Positions 51,966-63,243 of a stretch of 64,000 bases of DNA are shown piece after piece; position 1 is the first letter of the stretch; each line of letters begins with the position of its first letter. The notes beneath the pieces are model-generated. The model was not told the DNA's origin. It saw only the letters and a list, made by a program, of their open reading frames with translations, and did not search any database. A program made the position numbers and the translations under genes. Origin of the DNA: Phytophthora colocasiae (Eukaryota; Oomycota; Peronosporomycetes; Peronosporales; Peronosporaceae); contig JAGKQI010000098.1 of assembly GCA_018806915.1 (NCBI GenBank), forward strand, positions 3,968,001 to 4,032,000. Direction: 5' to 3'.

Positions 51966-54293
51966 CTACACGTTGGAAGACTGTTGCGGCTCATCCGTTC
52001 CCTCGTGCGCCGACACGAGGATCTCGTCGATAGTCTGCACTGCGTTTTCCACATTCTGGAAGGCGCCAACGAGGTAATGAAGTTGACGTAAGAGCACCAA
52101 CAACACGGTGTCCGTTGCCTGTTTCGAAGCTTCGAGTCGTGTTTTGAAGGCCTGCAAGTGAACAAATTCACACACAATCCACAGTCAGACAGGAGCAGGG
52201 ACACGACGCCAAGAGCAAAAAGTATCCGAAAGACGTACCATCGTGCGGCGATACTGCGCCAATCGACTGGATCTGCACGCGGGGCATGGGGTGGGCTCGC
52301 CCGTCACATTGTCGATACCCCAGTCGCTGCACCCGTTCGAACCTGTAGAGCACTGACCTCCCAGGTAGTACGCCTGAAGCGTGTCGTATTCGTCAGCATT
52401 GAACGGTAGCTTGGCGATGTCAGAAATGACCTTGCGGACGTGCACCTCCATGGTGCTTTCAAAACGTGGGCTCTTGAGGGACAGTCTCTTTTCACACGAT
52501 CCACCTGAACGTGGAAAGCGACCCAAAGATCCGCGTGATGGAATCCGAATAACGCGCGGCGGTCGGTTGCTACTCGTCTTGGATGGAGAACTACCTCCAC
52601 TACCACCTGCTGCATTCGATGCACCGTTGCCTGGCCCGTTGTGAGGAGGGGGCAGCAATCCGAGCAGCGCATTGGCACTTCCTGAACGCGAGCCGCCGCC
52701 GCTTCCACCTCCGTTGGCACTACTAATACTCCCTGATGATGAACCGGCCTTGAGGTTGCCCTCGAGCTTCTGAAACTTGGGGTGCTGCACCACTGGCGAC
52801 GAGCTGTCGCCTGCATCGCTGTCTGCACCTGAATCTACTCCTGATGCCGTCCTATCTGCTGCTGCACTACCTGCATCCTCTGTGGGTTTTCGTTTGTGGC
52901 TTGGGGGAATTCCTGACGTTGCAGGCACGGTTTGTCGTGCCTCATGTAGTCCCTTTAGCACCAGTTCATTCCTAGAAAGCGTATCTGATTCCCTTCTACC
53001 AGAGCTAGAGGGAGCTGGAACTGCCACCACGAGACTGAGATCCACGCCTGTTAGCTTGAACAGCACCGAGTGGACGTTAGCGTTAATAGCACCTACGATG
53101 CAGGATGCGGCGTAGTTGTTGGCGCCCTTCGTTGCTAGTGAGGCGCCATTTAAACTCGGATGCTGATTCTTTTTCATATACTGAGTGCTCGCCCAATCGT
53201 GACCATCCACAAGCAGGCAAAGTAAAGCGCGACTCCGGGCCAGCCCCACAACACTGAGCTCGCGCAGTCCCAACAATGACATTTGAGTGTAGCTCAAATC
53301 CAGCACGCGCAATTCTGTGTTCTGGGCGAGAAGCGCTCCGAAGGCGCTGGCACCCACATCACCTAGCGGGTTGTGGTCCATGTACAAATTCTGAAGTCGG
53401 TTTACGCCGCATAGTGAGCGAGCTAGCGCGATGGCTCCTTCCTGGTCCACGCCATTCTTCCCCAGTTCTATTGTCGACAGCGATACGTGACCTGTTGCGA
53501 ATGCAGAAGCCAAATGTCGCACTCCAGCGCTCCCCCCTTTGTTCTGTCCAAGCGTGAGCTCCTCCATCGACTTGTTTTGAGTTAATGCCACTGCTAGGCT
53601 CTGCATTCCAGCGGCACCGATACCATTAGTACCCAAATACAGCGCTCTAAGCGCTGTGTTCCCTGCAATTCCATCTGCCAGAAAGCGGGCGCCTTCCTCT
53701 CCGATATTGTTCCCACTGAGGTGCAGACTGCGCAGGTGTGTGTTTTTGATCAGCGCCTGTGCGAGCGCTCGAGCACCAGTCGGTCCGATCTCATTTCCTG
53801 AAAGGTACAAACTCTCGAGCGACGTGTTGGTCTCCAATGCCTCGGCCAGTTGGGCCGCGCCCTTGTCTGTTAGTCGGTTAAAGCCGAGATCCAGAGTACG
53901 TAACTTAGAGGCGCCATGGGCCAACACGTCGCCCAGAAGTCGAGTGCAGGCGTCACCTAGTGAAAACCCGCCAAGCTTAAGCACCGTGTACGGGGCCAAA
54001 TCTCGGCGAAAGCGAGCACTTACGGCCTCCCAGTCAGTCGCGACCTTGGCGGCGGAGTCCACGTCCCTGTAGTATCTTCGAACGTGGCTATGGATCAGTT
54101 CGCGCGACGGGCAGGCGTCAGGCTCTTGTGTGACTTCGTCATCAGTAGATTGCGCGGCGTTGGCGGCTGTAGATGGCGGTTTGTTCTCCGAGTCGTCGTT
54201 GCTGCTGCCATTGCCGAGACTCGCGGCCTTGTGCTGCTGCGCCTTAAACTCGCGCTCGCTGTACTTAAAGCGCGCGCTCACGTCTCGCATCAT
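51966..54293 (-). CDS. Leucine-rich repeat protein (ribonuclease-inhibitor type) with Cys-rich tail
   Basis: Exons 52239-54293 and 51966-52151 are joined by an 87-bp GTACGT...CAG intron in phase; 746 aa. About eight LRRs of 28-residue type (LRTLDLGFNRLTDKGAAQLAEAL and similar) occupy roughly residues 100-400. A long Ser/Gly-rich disordered segment (about 440-600) follows. Near 645-680 a Cys-rich region has CSTGSNGC and CPACRSSR, possibly metal-binding. Exon 2 adds a helical tail (KTRLEASKQATDTVLLVLL). The protein resembles NLRC3-like LRR proteins of oomycetes but lacks any nucleotide-binding domain. The frame is open up to an ATG at 54614, but that leader lacks conserved features and is treated as 5' UTR. 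Confidence 0.75.
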
Positions 54294-55608
54294 CCGGCTG
54301 CAGGCGGGAGGGCAAGCGAGCAGCGCGCTGTATCGGCAGAGTGTTGGTCTCTTTGTCTGCTCTTTGTCTGCTGTCTGTACGGAGCTGGTGGAGGCTGCGG
54401 ATCCGCGCGAACTGAAGGCGCAAGAGGCGGCGGCGTCACTCGTCGCTAATGGCGCGAGTGTGAGAGTGTGCTGGCCTACGGCTGGAGCAGCCTGAAGAGG
54501 GGAAGGGCTAAGTGATACAGAAACCAAGTCTTTTTTCTCTGCGAAAAAGAAATGACACCTGATTGGTTGTAAAGAAGTTCCGAATAACAACCAATCCGAT
54601 GTCTGTATACGCATACGGCGGGAAGGAGCGAAAACAAGCGCCGTGTAGTCGAGCCAGCTGGGGGTATGTTGCTGGTGCTGGCTGCGTGCGGCTAGCTATC
54701 GGGTGTTGGGCCTAGACACCATGATATTAAAATGGGACTACGCGCTGAGCTCTTCGGTCTTATTTAGCGAGTCACTTGAAGAGGATGAAAGGAGATGAGC
54801 TAGGGTGGAAAAAGTAGGTACCGTGTCGAATGGAGCTGTAATTGGATACAAACGTTATAAGAGCCATTCGCTTTAATCAGATCCATGTACGTGCACAAGT
54901 TGCCACTATTTTCTGACTGCTCCAAGCTGTAAAAGCTGAAGAACAGCGTCAGCAAGTGGAGGTCTGAACGCCTCGCTCTACGCTCCGCAGCTGGGCAGCA
55001 TACACCACGCTTGGCAGAGGCAAAGTTTAGCCACGGTCAGCAACAGCACAAGCCCAGCAGGATATACACTAGCTCAGGCTGTTAGGTGCGCCCTTCTACC
55101 ATCTTACATGTAGCAACGTCTGTTGGCAAACACGCTGATGATGTTGCTTGGAGTTCACACATTGGACTGGCGTTTTGTTAAACGGCAAAGGAACTGGGCT
55201 GCAGTTTTACGGCGGCGTGTCCCCCCAAACGAAATCGCTGCAGATAATGTGATTCTGAAGCAGTGCTCATGTTGCTGTCAGACTCGCACGCAAACTGAAG
55301 CGGGATAGGGCCCTCAAATCGTGCGATGCATTGTAAACGGAGCTGCGTTTGACTTGAGCAAGTCACTCGTCTGACAAAGGCCAAGCCAGAACGGCCGCTT
55401 TCTCGCTGCAGACCGTTTACAAACGCCTTGTTATTTTATCCTTTCCTGTGGAACCTGCTGGAGTTCAGTCTGGACCTCTCGCCGATGCGCTAAGCTTACA
55501 TGTTGCAAAATACCGGGATCAAGTAAAGTCTCCGAAATGCACACGTCGACAAGTGAACTCAGATTTGACAGACGTAGAGACGGTCCCGCGCTCGTTATCA
55601 CAAACAAA
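54294..55608. other. Intergenic region between divergent LRR and unknown genes
   Basis: About 1.3 kb. The first 320 bp carry the open leader of the LRR gene. The rest has one TACATGTA (55105-55112) and several short frames with no coding features. No transposon ends were recognised. Confidence 0.5.
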
Positions 55609-56311
55609 ATGGCGGCGGCAGTACATGTACTGCTTGAGCAGAACTCGTGGCAAAACCTCAACCACGTTCATGCTCGGGTGATATATCTGTTAGGGCGAGC
55701 CCCGACTTGGATCCAATGCAGCCTTTGTCAAAGCGCCAAGCCGAACGACTGTGAAGGCAATTTATGCCGTAAGCTTAACATCTACCTACGTGCGTGCAAC
55801 ATGACTCAAGAGTCCCCAGTACTGAATACAGTCGTATTGCTGTTCGCTGGAGAAACCAGCTACGCAAGTGATCCGTCCAAACCAACGCAACTCCAGATTA
55901 TATCGTCGCACTTGCTCCCAAGCCCGCAATCCGCCGAAGCATGTCTCCATGCCAAGACGCAAATCCCTGCGACTACTGTAGGATCAATCCACACGTTCAC
56001 GTTACAGAGTGAAGATTGAAGGAGATGACAGCAGCACCAAGTGCTAACTTGCCTTCCGCCAAAAACAGAGCGTTGTTACTTCTGCTCGAAGCGCTCAAAA
56101 GATCAACATGTTCGACTTGAAGAACGTGCGAACGTCGGACCTAAACGAGTCCGGGCCGTCCTTAATAAACTTTCGGATTCACTTGGTCCTGCTCACACTG
56201 CAGTCGCAGTCAGTTGGCGTCTCCCTCGGCGCAGACTCGCGTGTTCCAGAAGATCTTAGGGCTGCATTGAGCTGTGGTCTCTTGAGCATTGCCAGACTGT
56301 ATGCGGATTAA
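55609..56311 (+). CDS. Unknown protein, two exons
   Basis: Exons 55609-55977 and 56069-56311 join in phase through a 91-bp intron (GTAGGA...CAG) that carries a GTGCTAACT branch-type sequence; 203 aa. The start MAAAVHVLLEQNSWQNL has a good context (AAAATGGC); an earlier in-frame ATG at 55537 adds 24 residues. The N-terminal half suggests strands with a CSLCQSAKPNDC cluster; the C-terminal half has NFRIHLVLLTLQSQS and ends in a helix DLRAALSCGLLSIARLY. No family was recognised. The intact splice and clear start make it likely to be a real gene. Confidence 0.5.
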
Positions 56312-56433
56312 TATTTATTTTTACGAATAAAACGTAGTGAAATATTTTTAAATCGGTGGGAATTAAATAATTCGTAGCATGTCACTTGGATACATTGCTC
56401 GTGTCTCCGTTGATCGCTACGTAGCTGTTGGCC

Positions 56434-58018
56434 ATGAGCAAGGTGCGTGCGTCCCCCCACCGACTCTCCGTGCCTGCGATAACTCACTGTGTAATGTTGC
56501 TACTTGAAGGAGGCGCTGGTGACGCTGCTAGCCCGCGAAATGGACCGCGTGGCCCGTAACGCCGAGAACTGGCAGGAGCGGATGGCGGCGTTGGGCGAGA
56601 TGCAGCGCGCCTTCGAGAAGTTAGAGCAGGACCCGCCGGATGGGATCGTGGCTGCCAGTCTAAGCACTGAAGTATGGAAGACGCTGCGGCCACTCAAAGG
56701 GATGGTGCAGGATCTGCGCTCCCAGATCGTCAAGGAGGTCTGCGCGCTGCTCATGACCATCTCGCGCGTCACTCGGGACGCCATGGCCCCGTTCTTGCGT
56801 GACGTTCTGCCCACACTAGTGGAAGTGCGAGGTAGTGGCAATAAAGTCTGCGGGACGTACTGTGGCGAGTGTCTCGAGGCTGTGGTCACCCAGACGGTGG
56901 TCAAGGGCGCAACACTACGGTTATTCGTTGACATCCTGCTGGACAGCAAGAACAAGCTCATCCGACAGTGCTGCATCTCGTGCTTGCGACAAGCACTCGT
57001 GACGTGGAGCCCCGTTATGGATAAGAGCGACGTACAGCAGCTTGAGAAGGGATTGCAGCACGCACTGTACGACGCCAGTTCGACGTGTCGAGCACAGGCG
57101 CACGAGCTCTTTTTGGCCTTCAACACGCTCTTCCCCAAGCGAGCACTGGTCGTTATGAGCATGGTCGACTATAAAATTCAAAAGCGACTTGAGGCGCTCG
57201 TGTCCTCCGATGTTGGTGAATCTGTGAGGGGCGCCGGCTCGGCGTCGAATGCCAGTGTAGATGGGGATGCCACGCCAGCTCCGCAGGTACAGGCTTTGGC
57301 GGGCTTCAACATTGATGTGGGCGACCGTGTATGCATCCCAGACAAGGAGCTGTTCGGCTTTGTGCGCTTCTTGGGTGAAATTATAGGCGTGAAAGGAGTG
57401 TGGGTGGGTATTGAGCTGGACGAAGCGTACGGGAAGAACGACGGGAGCGTCAAAGGACGGTACTACTTCCGCTGCAAACCCAAGCACGGCGTGTTTGCTC
57501 GTCCTCATCAGGTGTTTCTTACCATGTCAGGATCCAAGCTACATGAGCACCAGCTCCAGCAGCAACAGCAACAACAACAAATTCAGGATGACGATAGTTT
57601 CGCTCACAAGGCAGACGACGCTAGCGCAGCAGGGCTGGAGATCGAAACGGGGGCTACTGCTGGGATTCAGTCGTCTGCACCGCATGAGGGAGTCCCAGTC
57701 ACCCCACCTCCTGCACCGGCACCTGCTTCCTCGTTGAATCTTCCTGTTGATACAGATACGCCTGAGCCATCCAAATTGAGTTTGGTTTTGAACCGAGCCT
57801 CCGTGGCGCACCGGCGGTATCTGAATCGCCTCCTTATGCATGTCAGTGCTGAGCTGGAAGAACACGAGCGTTTTGAGAATTACGGAGCAACCGCTAGCTC
57901 GGCAGACGCAGTCCAGTACCTGCAGCAACTTCAAAACAGCGCGCAGGACAAGATCGTTCTCTCCGATGAATTTATCCAGCAGATCATTCAGGCCCAGCAA
58001 GCTGCGAGAGAATCATAA
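56434..58018 (+). CDS. CLASP-type TOG and CAP-Gly domain protein (microtubule associated)
   Basis: A 9-bp first coding exon (56434-56442, Met-Ser-Lys) and exon 56510-58018 are joined by a 67-bp GTGCGT...AAG intron; 505 aa. Residues 5-235 are helical HEAT/TOG-like repeats of CLASP_N type (LRSQIVKEVCALLMTISRV, SKNKLIRQCCISCLRQAL). At about 265-340 there is a CAP-Gly domain (VGDRVCIP, GVKGVWVGIELDEAYGKNDG then SVKGRYYF). A poly-Gln stretch and disordered region follow, then a helical tail. TOG modules bind tubulin and CAP-Gly binds EB proteins or tubulin tails, so microtubule plus-end work is inferred. The tiny first exon rests on phase and context only. Confidence 0.8.
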
Positions 58019-58125
58019 GCAAATTGTCTACAGGTAACTAACTACCCCCATCAATGCAGCAGTATGGACGTCACTGGGTCTGCCTGAACTATAAGCAGGT
58101 GCTTGTCTTCCCGACCAAAACTTGT

Positions 58126-61100
58126 TTATTGTTGCAGCCTCCCCGTTGTATTCCTCTCTGAAATCACGTGAGAGAAGGACGGTCGGTCCAGCGGATTAGA
58201 ATACTTCGCGTCACGCTCGGCTTGCTCCTGACTAGGGCCTGCAGCATTATGATATACGTCCTCCTCTCTAGGGGTTTTGCCATATCGGTCATCATCACCA
58301 TCCAGAAAGCTCCGTGAAGTGAACGTCAAACGACGATCAAAACTTCCATCAAGCATCGTCCCCCTCCCGTTTGACGCCCAGGACGAAATGCTTGCAGACG
58401 TGGGGTCACTCAGCATGGTCCCTCCTCGAGGGTTACTGCTTGACAGCCAACTCAAACTGGTATCATCACTCAAGGACGTCGTGCCGCGATCCGACCACCA
58501 AAAGCTTGCACTTCCATAGCTGTCCTCGCTCGACTGTGTTAGATTGCCTTCTTCGCTGGAGACAGAGGTCACTGATGCTGATGACGCTGGTAGAAGCATC
58601 GAGCCTGTAGTAGAGCTGGCCGCTCGAACCAACAGTGAGCGATGCTTCCCCTCCCCTTTCTTTTTATGCTTCTTGGAGGTCGAAGTCATGCCGGGATACA
58701 GACCAGTCTCCTGAAAAATGGTCTGCTTCTCCCGCTCGATCAATAACCTTGCTTCCGCTACCGCCTCAGCTACGTGCTTGTCAATAAACGTCTTGGCAGC
58801 CGCAGCCTTCAACTCCTCTAGCAACTGCTGGTCACTCGGAGCGTATTCAAGCCGGACACCGCTCGCCTCAGACTCCAATTCGTCCCTGTTGCTACTCACA
58901 CTGCTCCCGCTAGCAGTGCGTCTATGCTTTTTAGCATTTTGGAGCTGAGCGTGCGCATCTGAGAGCAATTTCTTCTGACCTATACGTTTCGCCAACCAGT
59001 CTTGCGCTTCACTTCGTGCCTCTTGTGCCACAAGTGTCAGTGTTGCTCGCTCCTCTTCTCGAAGATATTCCAAAGTTGTTGACGATAAAGTTGGGGGGCG
59101 TGGGAGTGCGCGAAGGTACTGAGCTGTTTTCAAAGGCATCGACTCCGCAGGTGGGCGGGGCACATTAATACGAAGCGGTGGGGGCACCCTGACATCCAGT
59201 GTTTGATTGGAAGAGCCCATCGACGAGGAAAAACTATCAGACATCGAATTGAAGCGTTCACTGCTTGCGGAAGAAGGGTGAAGCGGAAGTGGGCGCTGTT
59301 GCTGCCGATGTCCACCCTCAAACGAGTCCTTAGTGTTTCTGCCTGCATTATCAACCTCTTGGTGGTCAACCCCACTTCGTTCTTTCCTCCAAATGTCCAT
59401 TAATCTCGACCGAGCATCTCGAGGGCTCACTCCCCACTGATCAGCCACATCCGATTGAGCAGCGTGCTCCAATTCTGGGTCATCAAGAAGGCACGCCAAT
59501 AGTTCGGGGTCTCGCACATCAAAGTGCACTGCGAGCTGCAGAAGACCCACACGCGCACGTGGCATAAGTGCCCTTGTTCGAGCTCCACCATGTATCAACG
59601 CACGAAAAGCGGATACATTGTCCGACTCCAGCGCCAGCATTAACGGGTTCTGAGGACACGAAGTTACTAGAGTCCTGGCGCTTGGTCTAACCTCACCACT
59701 GGAAAAAAAATCGTTAGACTCGCTCCCATTTTCGTCTTCGTATGTGCTCCCTTCCGTCCAAAGGTTGAGGTCTTGCCCGTATCGCAGAAAGAGCTCAATG
59801 AACGAGCCATCACACACCTCCCGCAACGCGACATGGAGCGGTGCTAGCCCCGCGTTGTTCCAGTTCCCGGCATCGACATGTTCTTGAAGAAGCAACTCCA
59901 CAGCGAAGCGCATAGCAGCACTGTGGGGCCACGCACTCGCCAGATGAAGCGCCGTGTCACCTAATAAATCGGCCATCTCTAACAGTTGAGCACACATTGG
60001 ACCAACGGAAGGACTTCGTACTTGGAGTTCGCGTGATGAATACAACAACAGTAACGCATTCTCAGCAGCCCCTACCGCTAGAGCGGCATGTAGTGATGTC
60101 TCCGCACGAGAACCCATTGGACGCACAAGAACCTGCGCCGCCACACTGGCATCCGCGTTCTGTAGAAACGCTAGGAATAACCGAAGCAAACTTGAGGTTG
60201 ACGGGCCGCCGGAAGCTGCTACATGCAGGGGTGAAGCTGCATGTAGCGTATCATCCTTGAAAACTGTAGGTGGAACTGACTTCGACGGCGTCGTAGTTGT
60301 TGGTAGATGAACCACTAGCGGTAATGTCGACAGAGGAAGTGAGATGGGCGTCGTGCCACCTCCAACAACTTCTATCACTGGTGTTTTTCCGCTTATATGA
60401 AGGAACCTTACCACAATGTGATGGATCCCTCGAAGCAGAAAGTTACAGGAGTCTCGGCCCTGCTTGCTTATGGCTTGATCCTCGTGGACAGGAGATGCGC
60501 CAAATCTCTGTTCAATTACAGGAGTTTCGCTTCTCAGCTGCTTCCGGGCTTCACCACTGCGAGATTTCGAGGTGGACTCAATTGAATTGGAACTGGCTGA
60601 CCGAGTCTTCTTCCAAACACCCACGCTTCCCCCTGACTTCCGTCTTGAACTACTTGATGCAGTGCTGGCATTAGGACCACTGCTCATTCCTAACCAGGAC
60701 GTTATCTGCACTAGCAGCGGCAGAAGTCGAGCGGGACACATCTGCTGCTGGCTATCCTTGTCTTGACTAATACAATCCAATAGAAGCGCTGCTAGCTCAA
60801 GTTGCCCCGCTTGAAGAGCTAGCATCACCACTGGTCTACCAGTTTCACCGTCTGTCCACCAATGCCTGCTTGCTGGGCTGTTTGGTTTCTTTTGGTGCTG
60901 GTCAACGAGAGCTGCAGCTAGCGCGTACAGTCCGTAACGGACAGCAAGTGCTAGCGTCGAAGCGCCTCGAGAATCTACGGCATAAATATCAGCTTTATGG
61001 GCAATCAAAGCTGCAGCAGCGAGCTCCATTCCTGCCTTGATAGCAATGTGGAGGGCGCTATCTTCGTCACCAACGATCCCTTTCTCTTGAGTTTCCTCCT

Positions 61101-63243
61101 CCTTTTGACTCTCTCGTTTCTCAGCAAACGCCTGACTCCATTGGCAGTCCGATCCAGAAGGCGAAGCGCCTGAAGCTAGCAACAATGCAACGACTTCTTG
61201 CTGGCCGCCCTTGAGTGCCAATGACAGCGGGGTATCAGTAGTTCCACGACGACCAGCTCGACCGTCAAGACCTCCAGTTGGAGGGGAATGACGATATACT
61301 TGAATGAGGCGAGCAATAAGCGCTACAGGCGCACGTAACTGAATCGCAAGGTGCAGCGCTGTATTCCCCAAAGCATCATAAGAACGTGGATCAACAGCCC
61401 CACCAGAAACTAATGCATCAACAACGCGCCATTGACGTGCGACGAGTGCGAGGTGCACTACCGGTTCCCCACGTGCATCACACCGATGTACTGCTTGAGC
61501 ATTTGTTGACAGTGCAGCTTCCACGAGGAGAAGCGCTACGGACTCTTTGGATGCCTTGATAGCGATATGAAGGGCTGTGTCGCCTGCAGCGTTGACATGA
61601 TCCAAACAGGTCTCTACCTGTCGATTGGAATTCCGGCCTTGACTTCCTGAAGAACTGCCAGCTCCGGACACAATGAGCAGCTGCTTGACGCCCTCGAGGT
61701 CGCCGAGCCAGCAAAAATACATGAGTAGATTCCATCGAGCCCCGTCATCAGCCTGAACTTCACAGCACTGAAAGTTCGCGCTTTCATCACCGTCACTTTC
61801 CACTTTGTCGAGAAGAAGGAGTCTTTTCCGCAGTCGCCGCCTTTGGTGGTGCTCTTCGCTCTTCTCCTTTTTATCACTGCCAGAAGAGGGCGGGGAAAAC
61901 ACCACCTGCGTCGCATAGTCCCAATATAAAAGGCTACGCGGATCTGCGCCGGCGCTCAGCAGTAAGGCAATCGTACTCTCAAAGCTGGGAACGCGTGGAT
62001 CCTGCAGAAATGCAAGCTGCAGCGCTGTCACCATTCCCCGCGGCGGTTGCTTCACCTGACGTTTCCGTGATCCGTCTTTCGAATCTCTGGACTGCGATGA
62101 GCGAGGAATGCGGACACGCACGTTCACCATAGCGCCGGCTGCGATGTATCGCCGCACCTTGGTCATTGACGGGAGTCGGTCTCGCCGTGACAACTCCAGG
62201 TACAGCGCAAAAGTGGCGATGTGGTCTCGAATCGAAACCAGCGTACCTGATATCTCGCCCCCGCCGAGTATGAGGGTTTTGATATCCTGACTGGCAGAGG
62301 TACTTGGGTTGCTATGGCTGTTGGATGACGGCGTGAGTGACGTCTGGAATTTGAGTGTCAGGGCTGCTTTCCGAACTGAAGCAGACTCACCATCACTCAC
62401 GTGCTCCAGCTTTAACGAGACCAAATCCTGCAGCTCGTACGTCTTAGTGTTGGCTGCTGCTGCTGCTCCTGCAGCTGTGGCTCCTGTAGAAGAAGCAGAA
62501 CCAGATCCGTCGCCGCGACTACTAGAACTACTACTGGGAACACTGGAGTTGGCAGTTGAGTGGTGGCGGAACGACCGCGCTGTGAGACTGCGCTTATGCA
62601 TCTCCAGCACTCCCCAGCGAAGTAGCATGTGCCGCGCTCGCCATCGCCCCAGCCAGCTCTTGGATTTCTTCATCACTTCTGCCTGGAACTCTCGCAGCAC
62701 CGGTATCGCCTCCGCGTCATCCCAAGTATTGTCTGATCCACTGGTTGGGCCTGGGACGAAAGGAGCAATGCTTCGACGACGTTCGGGTTTGAGCTCAACG
62801 CACGGCTCGAGTGGGTACGGGTCCTTCGCCACAAGTCTCGTACTGGTGTATTGCCGCACTAGCACGCGTTTCAAGCTTTCAAAGGAGGTAGTTATTAGAT
62901 CCCCCTCTTTATCCTTATCTGCGCTTTTCCTGTCTTCTCTTATTGCAGCTTTGGCGGTCTTCCGAGCCAGGGACGCGCATAAAGCCGAGAAAGCTGCAGG
63001 TTGTTGAGCATATTGAGGGAAATAGAGCGACAAGAAGTCCAGAAGGTCTGAACGCCGCCATGTTGTTGTCTCCATACTGCTACTGCTGTTAGTGCTCTGG
63101 GCGAGCGCTGCCGCCTCGTAAGGCCGTCTCAAAGCCTCCATAAATGCGTCCTGGAAGCTCCTCGCCGGCAACTGTGACAGCTCCTCACGGGCCTGCAACA
63201 GCTGCGCGTGAGCCATCGCTAGGGCCTTATCCAGCGCCGCCAT
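58126..63243 (-). CDS. Large PH-domain and ankyrin-repeat protein
   Basis: An intronless 1,705-aa frame from ATG 63243 (MAALDKALAMAHAQLLQ); the open frame continues 72 codons upstream but that part looks non-coding. An N-terminal helical region is followed by a PH-like domain (about residues 190-345, KSWLGRWRARHMLLRWGVLEMHKR) with a Ser/Ala-rich insert. From about 370 to 1,300 there are many ankyrin repeats, several canonical (GDTALHIAIKASKESVALLLVEA, GNTALHLAIQLRAPVALIARL), broken by loops. The last 400 residues are disordered and Ser-rich with a coiled-coil section (LREEERATLTLVAQEARSEA). Likely a membrane-linked scaffold; partners are unknown. It is divergent from the eS1 ribosomal protein gene, 295 bp apart. 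Confidence 0.85.
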   Translation of the reverse strand: MAALDKALAMAHAQLLQAREELSQLPARSFQDAFMEALRRPYEAAALAQSTNSSSSMETTTWRRSDLLDFLSLYFPQYAQQPAAFSALCASLARKTAKAAIREDRKSADKDKEGDLITTSFESLKRVLVRQYTSTRLVAKDPYPLEPCVELKPERRRSIAPFVPGPTSGSDNTWDDAEAIPVLREFQAEVMKKSKSWLGRWRARHMLLRWGVLEMHKRSLTARSFRHHSTANSSVPSSSSSSRGDGSGSASSTGATAAGAAAAANTKTYELQDLVSLKLEHVSDGESASVRKAALTLKFQTSLTPSSNSHSNPSTSASQDIKTLILGGGEISGTLVSIRDHIATFALYLELSRRDRLPSMTKVRRYIAAGAMVNVRVRIPRSSQSRDSKDGSRKRQVKQPPRGMVTALQLAFLQDPRVPSFESTIALLLSAGADPRSLLYWDYATQVVFSPPSSGSDKKEKSEEHHQRRRLRKRLLLLDKVESDGDESANFQCCEVQADDGARWNLLMYFCWLGDLEGVKQLLIVSGAGSSSGSQGRNSNRQVETCLDHVNAAGDTALHIAIKASKESVALLLVEAALSTNAQAVHRCDARGEPVVHLALVARQWRVVDALVSGGAVDPRSYDALGNTALHLAIQLRAPVALIARLIQVYRHSPPTGGLDGRAGRRGTTDTPLSLALKGGQQEVVALLLASGASPSGSDCQWSQAFAEKRESQKEEETQEKGIVGDEDSALHIAIKAGMELAAAALIAHKADIYAVDSRGASTLALAVRYGLYALAAALVDQHQKKPNSPASRHWWTDGETGRPVVMLALQAGQLELAALLLDCISQDKDSQQQMCPARLLPLLVQITSWLGMSSGPNASTASSSSRRKSGGSVGVWKKTRSASSNSIESTSKSRSGEARKQLRSETPVIEQRFGASPVHEDQAISKQGRDSCNFLLRGIHHIVVRFLHISGKTPVIEVVGGGTTPISLPLSTLPLVVHLPTTTTPSKSVPPTVFKDDTLHAASPLHVAASGGPSTSSLLRLFLAFLQNADASVAAQVLVRPMGSRAETSLHAALAVGAAENALLLLYSSRELQVRSPSVGPMCAQLLEMADLLGDTALHLASAWPHSAAMRFAVELLLQEHVDAGNWNNAGLAPLHVALREVCDGSFIELFLRYGQDLNLWTEGSTYEDENGSESNDFFSSGEVRPSARTLVTSCPQNPLMLALESDNVSAFRALIHGGARTRALMPRARVGLLQLAVHFDVRDPELLACLLDDPELEHAAQSDVADQWGVSPRDARSRLMDIWRKERSGVDHQEVDNAGRNTKDSFEGGHRQQQRPLPLHPSSASSERFNSMSDSFSSSMGSSNQTLDVRVPPPLRINVPRPPAESMPLKTAQYLRALPRPPTLSSTTLEYLREEERATLTLVAQEARSEAQDWLAKRIGQKKLLSDAHAQLQNAKKHRRTASGSSVSSNRDELESEASGVRLEYAPSDQQLLEELKAAAAKTFIDKHVAEAVAEARLLIEREKQTIFQETGLYPGMTSTSKKHKKKGEGKHRSLLVRAASSTTGSMLLPASSASVTSVSSEEGNLTQSSEDSYGSASFWWSDRGTTSLSDDTSLSWLSSSNPRGGTMLSDPTSASISSWASNGRGTMLDGSFDRRLTFTSRSFLDGDDDRYGKTPREEDVYHNAAGPSQEQAERDAKYSNPLDRPSFSHVISERNTTGRLQQ

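Noticed and set aside
54294..54614. Upstream extension of the LRR protein to ATG 54614
   Set aside because: The added 107 residues are compositionally random and the region looks like promoter/5' UTR; ATG 54293 fits better.
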